64,000 nt of DNA. Source: Parazoarcus communis. Lineage in GTDB: Bacteria; Pseudomonadota; Gammaproteobacteria; Burkholderiales; Rhodocyclaceae. Under the pieces are notes generated by a model. That model saw only the letters and a program-made list of their open reading frames with translations. It was not told the DNA's origin and did no database searches. The translations under genes and the position numbers were made by a program. The DNA lies in NCBI RefSeq assembly GCF_003111665.1, contig NZ_CP022188.1, forward strand, positions 2,790,001-2,854,000, read 5' to 3'. Below are positions 56,801 to 64,000 of this stretch, in pieces (position 1 is the first letter of the stretch; the number at the start of each line of letters is the position of its first letter).

Positions 56801-57411
56801 TCGTGGGCGAGCTTGGCGTCCTGCGCTTGAGCCCGGTGGTGGCGCGTGTCCATGCCCGCTTGCTGGCGATAAAGGATGAGTACGAAGTTGCGCGGCTGTT
56901 TACCGACGGGCAGTTCGATGCAGCGCTGAACGAGCAGTTCGAGGATGAATTCAGTCTGCAGTTTCACATGGCGCCGCCGCTGCTGTCGCGTCCCGGCCCC
57001 AGCGGGCGTCCGCGCAAGCTCACCTTCGGGCCGCGTCTGATGCCGCTCCTCCGGTTGCTGGCACGGGCCAAGGTCGTGCGTGGCACGATGTTCGATATCT
57101 TCGGGCGCAGCGAGGAGCGTCGCATGGAACGCGAACTGGCTGCGGACTACGCCCGGACCATCCGGGCGCTGCTGCCGCGCCTCACGAGCGCGAACATTTC
57201 ACAGGCAGTCGAGCTGGCAGGTCTGGCCGACGGTATCAGAGGCTTTGGCCCGGTGAAGCTTGCGAACCTGCGCCGCATCAAGCAGCAGGAGCGCACGCTC
57301 GTGCATGCGCTGGGTCTCGATTTCGTGGCCGGTCCGACGGTTCTGCACCTGTGCGAGCCGGTCCGCGGGCGTGCTGCACTGCAAGAGATTTCGGTCGTAA
57401 AGGCACCTTGA
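53809..57411 (+). CDS. ior: Indolepyruvate:ferredoxin oxidoreductase, fused alpha-beta-type
   Basis: A 1200-aa fusion that decarboxylates aromatic 2-oxoacids (indolepyruvate, phenylpyruvate) to arylacetyl-CoA and reduces ferredoxin. The N-terminal part holds the transketolase-like and thiamine diphosphate regions (SGYRGSPLGAYDQQLW, IGDDHGC, QMGGEGVDWVAHSGF). A ferredoxin-like Cys cluster follows at about residues 648-690 (CEGCGDCGKQSNC, then CNKDYSCVEGFCP). The C-terminal third is the IorB-like domain starting at LLVTGVGGTGVVTVG. Single-chain Ior is normal in many proteobacteria. AGGAG precedes the ATG. It is divergent from the lrp gene. Confidence 0.93.
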   Translation: MNTLTVAATTSVTMVNRDYRLADNLEAVRGQVFLTGTQALVRLPLMQAALDHAAGLNTGGFISGYRGSPLGAYDQQLWKVKPLLDANRIRFLPAVNEELGATAVLGSQQVERDAERTVDGVFAIWYGKGPGVDRAGDALRHGNAYGASPHGGVLAVIGDDHGCVSSSMPHQSDFTLQAWSLPVLNPASVAEMIEFGLYGWALSRFSGCWVGLKAISEMVESGSTVDLDAIRARFEAPADYTPPEGGLHYRWPDLPSLVIEQRLAAKLDAARHFARHNSIDRLLCPATSADVGIVTCGKAHLDLLEALRRLGLGMDDLEANGIRLYKVGQSFPLEPGRMRAFATGLKEILVVEEKGPFVEQQIKNLFYNDDPARRPQVFGKTAQCGAPLLSALGELRPSRVMPVLADWLARHRPVLDRREHVEDFTAPTLLSNVADGVRRVPYFCSGCPHNTSTRVPEGSHAQAGIGCHFMASWMPDRETTGLIQMGGEGVDWVAHSGFTRTPHVFQNLGDGTYFHSGFLAIRQAIAARTNVTYKILYNDAVAMTGGQPVDGTVTVDAIARQVEAEGARRVVVVSDEPEKFKGHEGQFPRGTSFHHRSELDTVQRELREVKGVSVLIYDQTCAAEKRRRRKKKAYPDPDRRLFINAAVCEGCGDCGKQSNCLSIVPLDTPLGRKRMIDQSSCNKDYSCVEGFCPSFVSVIGGKVRKAVGASFDEDRLQARVAALALPAKHEWSGPYDLLVTGVGGTGVVTVGALVTMAAHLEGKSASVLDFMGFAQKGGQVLSFVRMATDSGALNQVRIDTQQADAVIACDLVVGASNDALQTIKHGRTRVVANLHEIQTAKFVLDPEADLHVEALLEKIRYAAGAAQLSTCDAQALSVRMLGDTIGANILLLGFAWQQGLVPVSLEALARAIELNGVAVATNLTAFSLGRLAAGDPQGLAALAGTTPDSAVQPDEGQGESLAALVDARVAMLTAYQSAAYASQYRALVDEVERAERKLVGELGVLRLSPVVARVHARLLAIKDEYEVARLFTDGQFDAALNEQFEDEFSLQFHMAPPLLSRPGPSGRPRKLTFGPRLMPLLRLLARAKVVRGTMFDIFGRSEERRMERELAADYARTIRALLPRLTSANISQAVELAGLADGIRGFGPVKLANLRRIKQQERTLVHALGLDFVAGPTVLHLCEPVRGRAALQEISVVKAP

Positions 57412-57555
57412 TCTACCCGCGAAGGCGGCGAGCGTTTATCCTTCTGTGCTGGCGTGGCGATCAGACCGGTGTGTCCGGGGTGATCTGCTGCGGGTGCGCA
57501 GGGCCGTGGCGCTGCTGCAAGCCTGTTGATCAACGACAACGAGAGAACGAGAGAC

Positions 57556-59733
57556 ATGACCGAACGCGTGAACTGCGGGCGCCTGCAGGTGGCTGCCAAG
57601 CTCAAGACATTCATCGAAACCGAAGCCCTGCCGGGTACCGGCGTCGATGTAGCCGCCTTCTGGGCCGGATTTGATGCGCTGGTGCATGATCTTGCGCCGA
57701 AAAATCGTGCGCTGCTCGCTGAGCGCGACCGTTTGCAGACTGAACTGGACAACTGGCATCGCGAACATCCGGGTCCGATCGAAGACATGGGGGGGTATCG
57801 TGCCTTCCTGACGTCGATCGGCTATCTGCTGCCGCCCCCGGCTGAGGTCAGCGTTGATACCGCCAACGTGGACAGCGAGATCACCTCGCAGGCCGGCCCG
57901 CAACTGGTGGTGCCGGTGATGAACGCGCGCTATGCGCTCAATGCCGCAAACGCACGCTGGGGTTCGCTGTACGACGCCCTCTACGGCACCGATGCCATCG
58001 CCCAGACCGACGGCGCAGAGATCACCAAGGGCTACAACCCGGTTCGCGGCGCCAAGGTCATCGCTTTTGCGCGTCAGGTGCTCGATCAGGCCGCGCCGCT
58101 GGCCGGTGCTTCGCATGCCGACGCTGCCGCTTACGCCGTCGTCGATGGCAAGCTCGCGGTCAGGCTCGCGAACGGCAGTACCGTCGGCCTGCAGCAAGCC
58201 GAGAAGTTCGTCGGTTTCGTCGGTGAGGCCACTGCCCCCACGGCCGTGCTGCTCAAGAACAACGGCATGCATATCGAAGTCCAGATCGATCGCGAAGGCA
58301 TGATCGGCAAGACCGATGCGGCCGGCATCAACGACCTGCTGATGGAAGCTGCACTGTCGACCATCATGGACTGCGAAGACTCGATCGCTGCGGTCGACGC
58401 TGAAGACAAGGTGGTGGTGTATCGCAACTGGCTGGGCCTGATGCAGGGTACGCTGACCGAAGAAGTGGCCAAGGGCGACAAGACCATCGTCCGCCGTCTC
58501 AACGCCGATCGCGAATACACCGCTGCAGACGGCGGCGCGCTGCGTCTGCATGGCCGTGCGCTGCTGTTCATCCGCAACGTCGGTCATCTGATGACCAACC
58601 CGGCCATCATCGACGGCGAAGGCCACGAGATTCCGGAAGGCATTCTGGATGGCGTCGTCACCACCCTGATTTCGCTGCACGACCGTGAGCGCAAGGGCAA
58701 CTCGCGCACCGGCAGCATGTACATCGTCAAACCCAAGATGCACGGACCGCTCGAAGTCGCGTTTGCCGACGAGTTGTTCGGACGTGTCGAGGACCTGCTC
58801 GGGCTGCCGCGCTACACCATGAAGATGGGCATCATGGATGAGGAGCGTCGCACCAGTATCAACCTCAAGGCCTGTATCGCAGCGGCCAGCCATCGCGTGG
58901 CCTTCATCAACACCGGCTTCCTCGACCGCACTGGCGACGAGATGCACACCGCGATGGAAGCGGGCCCGATGATGCGCAAGGGCGACATGAAGTCCTCGGC
59001 CTGGATTCAGGCGTATGAGCGCAGCAACGTGCTGGTCGGTCTGGCCTGCGGCCTGCGCGGCAAGGCCCAGATCGGTAAGGGCATGTGGGCGATGCCCGAC
59101 CTGATGGCCGCGATGCTCGAACAGAAGATCGGCCATCCGAAGGCCGGTGCCAACACCGCCTGGGTGCCGTCGCCGACCGCCGCCGTGCTGCATGCGCTGC
59201 ACTACCACCAGGTCAATGTTCAGGCCGTGCAGCAGGAACTCGAAAAGATCGATCTTGATGCCGAGTACGACAGCCTGCTGGACGGTCTGCTGACCGTACC
59301 GGTGGTTGCGGAAGCAAAGTGGTCGGCGGAAGAGCGCCAGCAGGAACTCGACAACAACTGTCAGGGCATCCTGGGTTATGTGGTGCGCTGGGTGGAGCAG
59401 GGCGTGGGCTGCTCCAAGGTGCCGGATATCAACAACGTCGGCCTGATGGAAGACCGTGCGACGCTGCGCATCTCCAGCCAGCACATCGCCAACTGGCTGC
59501 GTCATGGCGTGGTGCAGCCGGCGGAAGTCGAGGAAACCCTGCGCCGGATGGCTGCGGTGGTGGACGGCCAGAATGCCGGCGATCCCGCCTATCGCCCGAT
59601 GGCGCCGGATTTTGCGGCCTCGGTTGCATTCCGTGCCGCACGCGACCTGATCTTTGAAGGTTGCGTGCAGCCAAGCGGTTACACCGAGCCGCTGCTGCAT
59701 CACTACCGTCAGGTGTTCAAGGCCACGCACTAA
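57556..59733 (+). CDS. glcB: Malate synthase G
   Basis: Condenses glyoxylate with acetyl-CoA to malate (glyoxylate route). The 725-aa protein is of the long G type. Signatures are [15 protein letters not shown], the Mg/glyoxylate region [10 protein letters not shown] and IVKPKMHGP, and [14 protein letters not shown]; the catalytic base region [15 protein letters not shown] is present. A hairpin terminator follows. The 144-base gap before it shows no strong promoter by eye. Confidence 0.97.
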   Translation: MTERVNCGRLQVAAKLKTFIETEALPGTGVDVAAFWAGFDALVHDLAPKNRALLAERDRLQTELDNWHREHPGPIEDMGGYRAFLTSIGYLLPPPAEVSVDTANVDSEITSQAGPQLVVPVMNARYALNAANARWGSLYDALYGTDAIAQTDGAEITKGYNPVRGAKVIAFARQVLDQAAPLAGASHADAAAYAVVDGKLAVRLANGSTVGLQQAEKFVGFVGEATAPTAVLLKNNGMHIEVQIDREGMIGKTDAAGINDLLMEAALSTIMDCEDSIAAVDAEDKVVVYRNWLGLMQGTLTEEVAKGDKTIVRRLNADREYTAADGGALRLHGRALLFIRNVGHLMTNPAIIDGEGHEIPEGILDGVVTTLISLHDRERKGNSRTGSMYIVKPKMHGPLEVAFADELFGRVEDLLGLPRYTMKMGIMDEERRTSINLKACIAAASHRVAFINTGFLDRTGDEMHTAMEAGPMMRKGDMKSSAWIQAYERSNVLVGLACGLRGKAQIGKGMWAMPDLMAAMLEQKIGHPKAGANTAWVPSPTAAVLHALHYHQVNVQAVQQELEKIDLDAEYDSLLDGLLTVPVVAEAKWSAEERQQELDNNCQGILGYVVRWVEQGVGCSKVPDINNVGLMEDRATLRISSQHIANWLRHGVVQPAEVEETLRRMAAVVDGQNAGDPAYRPMAPDFAASVAFRAARDLIFEGCVQPSGYTEPLLHHYRQVFKATH

Positions 59734-59756
59734 GCGGCCCTGAGCCGGAAGACGGC

Positions 59757-59784
59757 AAAGCCGGCCCGTGTGGCCGGCTTTTTT
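59757..59784 (+). terminator. Rho-independent terminator of glcB
   Basis: Perfect 10-bp stem AAAGCCGGCC / GGCCGGCTTT with a CGTGT loop and a T tract of six, 24 bases after the glcB stop. Confidence 0.92.
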
Positions 59785-59868
59785 ACGCCTTGCCGTGGAC
59801 GATCCGGCGCCATCCGGGCCGGGCGTGATAGCCTTGAACCCACGCCAGAATGCCAGATTCGCCAGAAA

Positions 59869-60789
59869 ATGACCCTGCCTGCCGACGTTCGCTTCCCTTC
59901 CATCGACGGATTGCGCGCCTTCGAGGCGGCGGCGCGGCTGGGCAGCTTCGAGCGCGCGGCCGACGAGCTCAACGTGACAGCGAGCGCGGTGAGCAAACGC
60001 GTGTCTACTGTCGAAGATCTGCTCGGCGCGAGCCTGCTGGTCCGTGGCGGCAAGGTGCTCGGGCTCAGTGCGCTGGGCAAGGAGTATCTGGAACAGGTGC
60101 GGGCGGCGCTTGGCCTGCTCGCTGCAGTGCCCTTGCACCGGCGCGCCTCGCAGCGTGTCGAGCGTTTGCGCGTGTGTGCGCCGCCGACGTTTGCGCGACA
60201 GATTCTGGTGCCCGCGCTCGCGTCCTTCACCGGCGCACATCCGCAGATCGAACTCGAAATCGTGCTCAGCGTGCCCTACCTTGACCAGGGCGCAGACGAT
60301 GCCCAGATCGAGGTGCGCCATGGCGACCTTGCGGCCCATGGCGGCGATGTGCTGATGCAGGACAGGGTCGTGCCGCTGGCATCGCCGTCGCTGCTGAGCA
60401 CGCTTGGACCGCTGAGCGCCGCGGCCGACCTCGCCGGTTTGCCCCTGTTGCGCACGCCACTCGAACCCTGGGCGCCGCTGTTCGAGGCAGCGGGGCTCTG
60501 GTCTCTGGAAGAGCCTGCAACCGGCCCGCGACTGGTCGATCTCGGCTTGCTGCTCGAGGCCGCGGCGAGCGGGCAGGGCGTGGCGCCGGGCCGGCCGTCG
60601 CTGGCGCGGCAATGGTTGCGCAGTGGCGCGCTGCAGCCCTTGTTCGGGATTCAGGCCGAGGCGCGCACCCAGTACTACATCGCCACCGCGTCGCCGCAGG
60701 GGCCGGCTTCGGTTTTTGCAGACTGGCTGCGCGAGGTGTGTGCCGCAGCGGCGCAGGAAGGAGCGGAACTTCTTTCCCGTCGCAGCTGA
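59869..60789 (+). CDS. LysR-family transcriptional regulator
   Basis: 306-aa regulator with an N-terminal winged helix-turn-helix (residues about 10-67: IDGLRAFEAAARLGSFERAA, then LNVTASAVSKRVSTVEDLLG) and a periplasmic-binding-like effector domain. The Gly-cleavage/GcvA-like PSIDGLRAFEAAARLGSF start suggests the GcvA subgroup. The effector cannot be read from the sequence. It may control lldD, 94 bases downstream, or glcB upstream. Confidence 0.9.
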   Translation: MTLPADVRFPSIDGLRAFEAAARLGSFERAADELNVTASAVSKRVSTVEDLLGASLLVRGGKVLGLSALGKEYLEQVRAALGLLAAVPLHRRASQRVERLRVCAPPTFARQILVPALASFTGAHPQIELEIVLSVPYLDQGADDAQIEVRHGDLAAHGGDVLMQDRVVPLASPSLLSTLGPLSAAADLAGLPLLRTPLEPWAPLFEAAGLWSLEEPATGPRLVDLGLLLEAAASGQGVAPGRPSLARQWLRSGALQPLFGIQAEARTQYYIATASPQGPASVFADWLREVCAAAAQEGAELLSRRS

Positions 60790-60883
60790 AAATCCTTCCG
60801 ACCGCCGCGAGCGTTTCCGGGCGACGATCAAGGCCTGACAGTTTCAGTCCATCCAATCCAAAAAGAACACCCGGAGACCTCAT

Positions 60884-62041
60884 ATGCCCGTGATCACCTG
60901 CATCGAAGACCTGCGACGCCTTGCCGAAAAGCGCGTGCCACGCATGTTCTACGATTACGCCGACTCCGGCTCATGGACCGAGAGCACCTACCGCGCCAAC
61001 GAATCCGATTTTCAGCCGATCAAGTTGCGCCAGCGTGTGGCGGTCAACATGGAAGGTCGCAGTCTGCGCACGAAGATGGTCGGGCAGGACGTCGCCATGC
61101 CGGTGGCGATCGCCCCCACCGGGCTGACGGGCATGCAGCATGCCGACGGCGAGATCCTGGCGGCGCGTGCCGCAGAGAAGTTCGGCGTGCCCTTCACCCT
61201 GTCGACGATGAGCATCTGCTCGATCGAGGACATCGCTGCGCACACGACTTCACCATTCTGGTTTCAGGTGTACATGATGCGCGACCGCGATTTCATCGTC
61301 CGCCTCATCGAGCGCGCACGTGCGGCAAAGTGCTCAGCCCTGATGCTCACACTTGACCTGCAGATCCTCGGCCAGCGTCACAAGGACCTCAAGAACGGTC
61401 TTTCAGCACCGCCGCGTCCGACCATCGCGAACATGATCAACCTCGCGACCAAGCCGCGCTGGTGTCTCGGCATGCTCGGCACGAAGCGTCGCAGTTTCGG
61501 CAACATCGTCGGTCATGCCAAGGGCGTGGGCGACATGTCCTCGCTGTCGAGCTGGACCGCCGAGCAGTTCGACCCGGCGCTGAGCTGGGCCGACGTCGAG
61601 TGGGTCAAGAAGCAGTGGGGTGGCAAGCTGATCCTGAAAGGGATCATGGACGAAGAAGACGCGCGCCTCGCCGCCGACAGCGGCGCGGATGCGCTGATCG
61701 TCTCCAACCACGGCGGCCGTCAGCTCGACGGTGCGCCGTCGTCGATTCATGCCCTGCCGGGCATCGTCGAGGCCGTGGGTGACCGCATCGAGGTGTGGAT
61801 GGACGGTGGCATCCGCAGCGGGCAGGACGTACTGAAAGCCGTTGCGCTCGGCGCGAAGGGCACGCTGATCGGTCGTCCCTTCCTTTACGGGTTGGGTGCC
61901 ATGGGCGAGGCGGGCGTAAGCAAGTGCCTGGAACTCATTGCCAACGAGATGGACATCACCATGGCATTCTGCGGCCACACCGACATTCGCAATGTCGGGC
62001 GTGATGTGCTGATTCCGGGGACGTATCCGCAGGGAACGTGA
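60884..62041 (+). CDS. lldD: FMN-dependent alpha-hydroxy-acid dehydrogenase, L-lactate dehydrogenase-like
   Basis: 385-aa flavoprotein of the glycolate oxidase / L-lactate dehydrogenase family that oxidises an L-2-hydroxyacid to the 2-oxoacid and feeds electrons to the quinone pool or oxygen. The FMN and substrate motif SNHGGRQLDGAPSS with the catalytic His is near residue 277; MFYDYADSGSWTE and DGGIRSGQDV are typical. Mandelate or glycolate as substrate is possible. GGAG precedes the ATG. It shares a bidirectional terminator with bamD. Confidence 0.88.
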   Translation: MPVITCIEDLRRLAEKRVPRMFYDYADSGSWTESTYRANESDFQPIKLRQRVAVNMEGRSLRTKMVGQDVAMPVAIAPTGLTGMQHADGEILAARAAEKFGVPFTLSTMSICSIEDIAAHTTSPFWFQVYMMRDRDFIVRLIERARAAKCSALMLTLDLQILGQRHKDLKNGLSAPPRPTIANMINLATKPRWCLGMLGTKRRSFGNIVGHAKGVGDMSSLSSWTAEQFDPALSWADVEWVKKQWGGKLILKGIMDEEDARLAADSGADALIVSNHGGRQLDGAPSSIHALPGIVEAVGDRIEVWMDGGIRSGQDVLKAVALGAKGTLIGRPFLYGLGAMGEAGVSKCLELIANEMDITMAFCGHTDIRNVGRDVLIPGTYPQGT

Positions 62042-62140
62042 CGGCACCGGTGCTCCGCTGTCGAACCGGTGCGGCATGCGCGAACGGTCGTCGGCCTGGC
62101 AGTCCGGGCCAGATGTTTGTGACACACAACGCGACATAAA

Positions 62141-62171
62141 AAAGAGGGCGCCCCGACGGGGCGCCCTCTTT
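62141..62171. terminator. Bidirectional terminator between lldD and bamD
   Basis: Perfect 14-bp stem AAAGAGGGCGCCCC / GGGGCGCCCTCTTT with a GAC loop; an A-run precedes it (ATAAAAAA) and T residues follow, so it can serve both convergent genes. Confidence 0.93.
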
Positions 62172-62190
62172 CAATCTGGAGCAGCCGTAA

Positions 62191-63000
62191 TTACCAGAGC
62201 TGCCACCACGGCCGGTCATCTGCCGGGCCGCCTGAGTAATACACGCTGTTGGGAAAGTTCTTGCGCATCACGCGGTTGGCGTCATCGCGCAGGTCGGTCA
62301 TGCCCAGGGCGTCGTAGCTCTTGACCATCAGGAACAGTGCCTCTTCGTTCGCAGGTGCGCGCGGATAGGTCGTGATGGCGGCCTGGGCGCGGTTGGCTGC
62401 AGCGATATAGGCGCCACGGTTGTAGTAGTAGCGCGCGACGTGCACTTCATGGGACGCCAGCGCGTTTACCAGATACTGCATGCGCTGACGGGCGTCTTCC
62501 GCGTAGCGGCTTTCCGGGAAGCGGGTAATGAGGTCGTTGAAGGTGTCGAAAGCTTCGCGTGCACCACGTGGGTCACGTTCGGACATGTCCTGGTTGGAGA
62601 AGCCGGCGAAGATCCCGAGATCTTCGTTGAAGTTGACCAGGCCCTTCAGGTAATAGACGTAATCGACGTTGGGGTGGTTGGGGTGCAGCTTGATGAAACG
62701 GTCGGCCGCAGCAAGGGCCAGCGCCGATTCGTTGGACTTGTAATAGGCGTAGGCAGACTCGATCTGCGCCTGCTGGGCAAAGCGACCGTAGGGATAACGA
62801 GCCTCAAGCTTCTCGAACATCTTGATGGCCTGGTCGTAGCCGCCCTCAGACATTGAAGCCTTGGCTTCGGAATACAGCTTTTGTGCACTCCAGCCTGCCG
62901 TTTCGTCGATCTGCTCCGGCAGCAGACCGCAGCCGCCAAGCAGCAAGGCGCCGATCAGGGCAGCATTTCCCGCTAAACTTCCGAAGGTGAACCTGGACAT
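62191..63000 (-). CDS. bamD: Outer membrane protein assembly factor BamD
   Basis: Lipoprotein of the BAM complex that folds outer-membrane beta-barrels. The 269-aa product has a signal with lipobox LLGG-Cys24 and five TPR-like repeats (WSAQKLYSEAKASMSEGGYD, FEKLEARYPYGRFAQQAQIE, DRFIKLHPNHPNVDYVYYLKG in part). ATG 63000 gives the normal lipoprotein leader; a GTG three codons earlier is possible. The rluD gene is transcribed divergently and lies directly next to it, the common arrangement in proteobacteria. Confidence 0.95.
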   Translation of the reverse strand: MSRFTFGSLAGNAALIGALLLGGCGLLPEQIDETAGWSAQKLYSEAKASMSEGGYDQAIKMFEKLEARYPYGRFAQQAQIESAYAYYKSNESALALAAADRFIKLHPNHPNVDYVYYLKGLVNFNEDLGIFAGFSNQDMSERDPRGAREAFDTFNDLITRFPESRYAEDARQRMQYLVNALASHEVHVARYYYNRGAYIAAANRAQAAITTYPRAPANEEALFLMVKSYDALGMTDLRDDANRVMRKNFPNSVYYSGGPADDRPWWQLW

Positions 63001-63013
63001 CGATAACACTCGC

Positions 63014-63976
63014 GTGAATGAACTGAAAGATTATAGCCTAGCGGAAGCCGCCGACTCGCGCACCGAAGTGATGATTCCTCGGGATTTTGCCGGTATGAGG
63101 ATCGATCAGGCCCTCGCCAGGCTGTTTCCCGAGCACTCGCGCAGCCGCCTGCAGGCGTGGTTGCGGGATGGACGCATCCTCGTTGATGGCGGTTCGCCCG
63201 ATGCAAAGCACAAGGTGTGGGGGGGAGAGCGGCTGGTGGTCGAGGCTGCGCCCGAGCCGCAGGCGAGTGCCGAAGCCGCCGAGGACATCCCCCTGCATAT
63301 CGTCTTCGAAGACGAGGCCTTGCTGGTGATCGACAAGCCGGCCGGACTCGTCGTCCATCCTGGCAGCGGAAACTGGAGCGGCACCCTGCTCAATGCGCTG
63401 CTGCATCATGCGCCTGCGCTGGCGGGCATCCCGCGGGCGGGCATCGTGCATCGGCTGGACAAGGACACTAGCGGTCTGCTGGTGGTCGCCAAAACACTCG
63501 AGGCGCAGACCGACCTGATTCGCCAGTTGCAGGCGCGCACGGTGAAACGCCACTATCTTGCGCTGGTTCATGGCGGAGTGAAGGGGCCGGGAGAGGTGGA
63601 TGCGCCAATTGCGCGCCATCCGACCCAGCGCACCAGAATGGCTGTTGTGGGCGGTGGACGTCAGGCGCTGACCCGCTACGTCGTGCGTGAGCGTCTGGCG
63701 CACACGACGCTGGTCGAGTGCAGGCTAGAAACCGGGCGCACACATCAGATTCGGGTGCACATGGCGCACATCGGGCATCCGTTGGTCGGCGACCCGGTCT
63801 ATGGCCTCAAACGCAGTGCCGATCCATTGCTCGACGCTTTTTCGCGCCAGGCCCTGCATGCATTCCGGCTGGGCTTGGTGCATCCTGCGTCAGGGGATGA
63901 GATGGCATGGTTCGCGCCGCTTCCTGATGATTTTTCTGTGCTGTTGCACAGCCTTGGAGGGAGTTTCAAACCATGA
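63014..63976 (+). CDS. rluD: 23S rRNA pseudouridine synthase RluD
   Basis: Makes pseudouridines in helix 69 of 23S rRNA. The 320-aa product has an S4-like N-terminal domain (MRIDQALARLFPEHSRSRLQAWLRDG) and the RluA-family catalytic motif HRLDKDTSGLLVVAK with the catalytic Asp. GRTHQIRVH is present. The start is uncertain: GTG 63014 is chosen because it does not overlap bamD; GTG 62987 would overlap the bamD start and ATG 63071 would shorten the protein. It overlaps the next gene (ATGA). Confidence 0.92.
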   Translation: MNELKDYSLAEAADSRTEVMIPRDFAGMRIDQALARLFPEHSRSRLQAWLRDGRILVDGGSPDAKHKVWGGERLVVEAAPEPQASAEAAEDIPLHIVFEDEALLVIDKPAGLVVHPGSGNWSGTLLNALLHHAPALAGIPRAGIVHRLDKDTSGLLVVAKTLEAQTDLIRQLQARTVKRHYLALVHGGVKGPGEVDAPIARHPTQRTRMAVVGGGRQALTRYVVRERLAHTTLVECRLETGRTHQIRVHMAHIGHPLVGDPVYGLKRSADPLLDAFSRQALHAFRLGLVHPASGDEMAWFAPLPDDFSVLLHSLGGSFKP

Positions 63977-64000
63977 CCCGTTCCTTGATCGTGCCCGACT
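63973..64000 (+). CDS. pgeF: Polyphenol oxidase / purine nucleosidase-type PgeF (YfiH) protein, N-terminal fragment
   Basis: Nine complete codons (MTRSLIVPD) remain before the window ends. The start overlaps the rluD stop (ATGA). The beginning and the position after rluD match the pgeF/yfiH family (typical start ...IVPDWP). The rest is not visible, so the call rests on context. Confidence 0.6.

Noticed and set aside
53593..56967. A minus-strand frame of over 1100 codons antisense to the oxidoreductase gene
   Set aside because: The + strand has all cofactor motifs of Ior; the antisense product is His/Arg-rich noise without recognisable motifs.
57524..57535. TTGATCAA-containing palindrome upstream of glcB as an FNR box
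   Set aside because: The two half-sites have no 4-base spacer, so it does not fit the FNR/ANR consensus.
57436..60831. A minus-strand frame of over 1100 codons across glcB and the LysR gene
   Set aside because: It spans two unrelated, strongly supported + strand genes and a clear terminator, so it cannot be a real gene.
1..64000. Mobile elements, prophage, CRISPR array or integrated island
   Set aside because: I found no transposase, integrase or phage gene, no long terminal repeats and no regularly spaced direct repeats. The only tRNA gene (4824-4908) has no attachment-site duplicate that I could see.

Overview
The window looks like a chromosomal segment of a GC-rich, motile, respiring betaproteobacterium. 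The order tpiA-secG-tRNA-Leu-nuoA-N, together with aromatic-amine and arylpyruvate catabolism and two perfect FNR/ANR-type boxes, suggests a facultative (probably denitrifying) member of the Rhodocyclales such as Thauera, Azoarcus or Aromatoleum. This placement is inferred from gene content and protein resemblance recalled from memory, not from a search. No insertion sequence, prophage, integrase or CRISPR array was seen.

Region 1 (1-4.8 kb): the end of pstS, then pstC-pstA-pstB (high-affinity phosphate import) closed by a strong terminator, a small DUF2789 gene on the other strand, then tpiA and secG behind a near-consensus sigma70 promoter. Region 2 (4.8-19.7 kb): a tRNA-Leu(GAG) with its own promoter and terminator, then a complete 14-gene nuoA-N operon for respiratory complex I, closed by a strong terminator. 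Region 3 (19.8-24.3 kb): housekeeping and accessory singletons: a Nudix ADP-sugar hydrolase, PPK2 polyphosphate kinase, an HSL-type esterase, an HDOD signalling protein and a xanthine/purine phosphoribosyltransferase. Region 4 (24.4-30.1 kb): a yhiI-rbbA-yhhJ-like export operon plus a TetR regulator, preceded by an FNR-type box and an overlapping palindrome. Region 5 (30.2-40.6 kb): a chemoreceptor, a TerB-like protein, a QmcA/NfeD pair, a GntR-led amino-acid-type ABC importer with a clear operator, an EAL protein, and an AraC regulator with a small upstream ORF.

Region 6 (40.6-57.4 kb) is the most interesting part. A tryptophan tryptophylquinone (TTQ) aromatic amine dehydrogenase operon (aauBEDA) with a c-type cytochrome runs straight into an envelope module (DUF1329, DUF1302 outer-membrane protein, MMPL/RND transporter, YCF48-like propeller, second TerB) and an aryl-acetaldehyde dehydrogenase. 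A divergent Lrp/AsnC regulator and a fused indolepyruvate:ferredoxin oxidoreductase follow. Read as a pathway, aromatic amines are oxidised in the periplasm to arylacetaldehydes, then to arylacetates in the cytoplasm, while aromatic 2-oxoacids are converted to arylacetyl-CoA by the oxidoreductase, so the two routes converge.

Region 7 (57.4-64 kb): malate synthase G, a LysR regulator and an FMN-dependent 2-hydroxyacid dehydrogenase, then a bidirectional terminator and the widely conserved bamD / rluD / pgeF neighbourhood; pgeF is cut by the window end.
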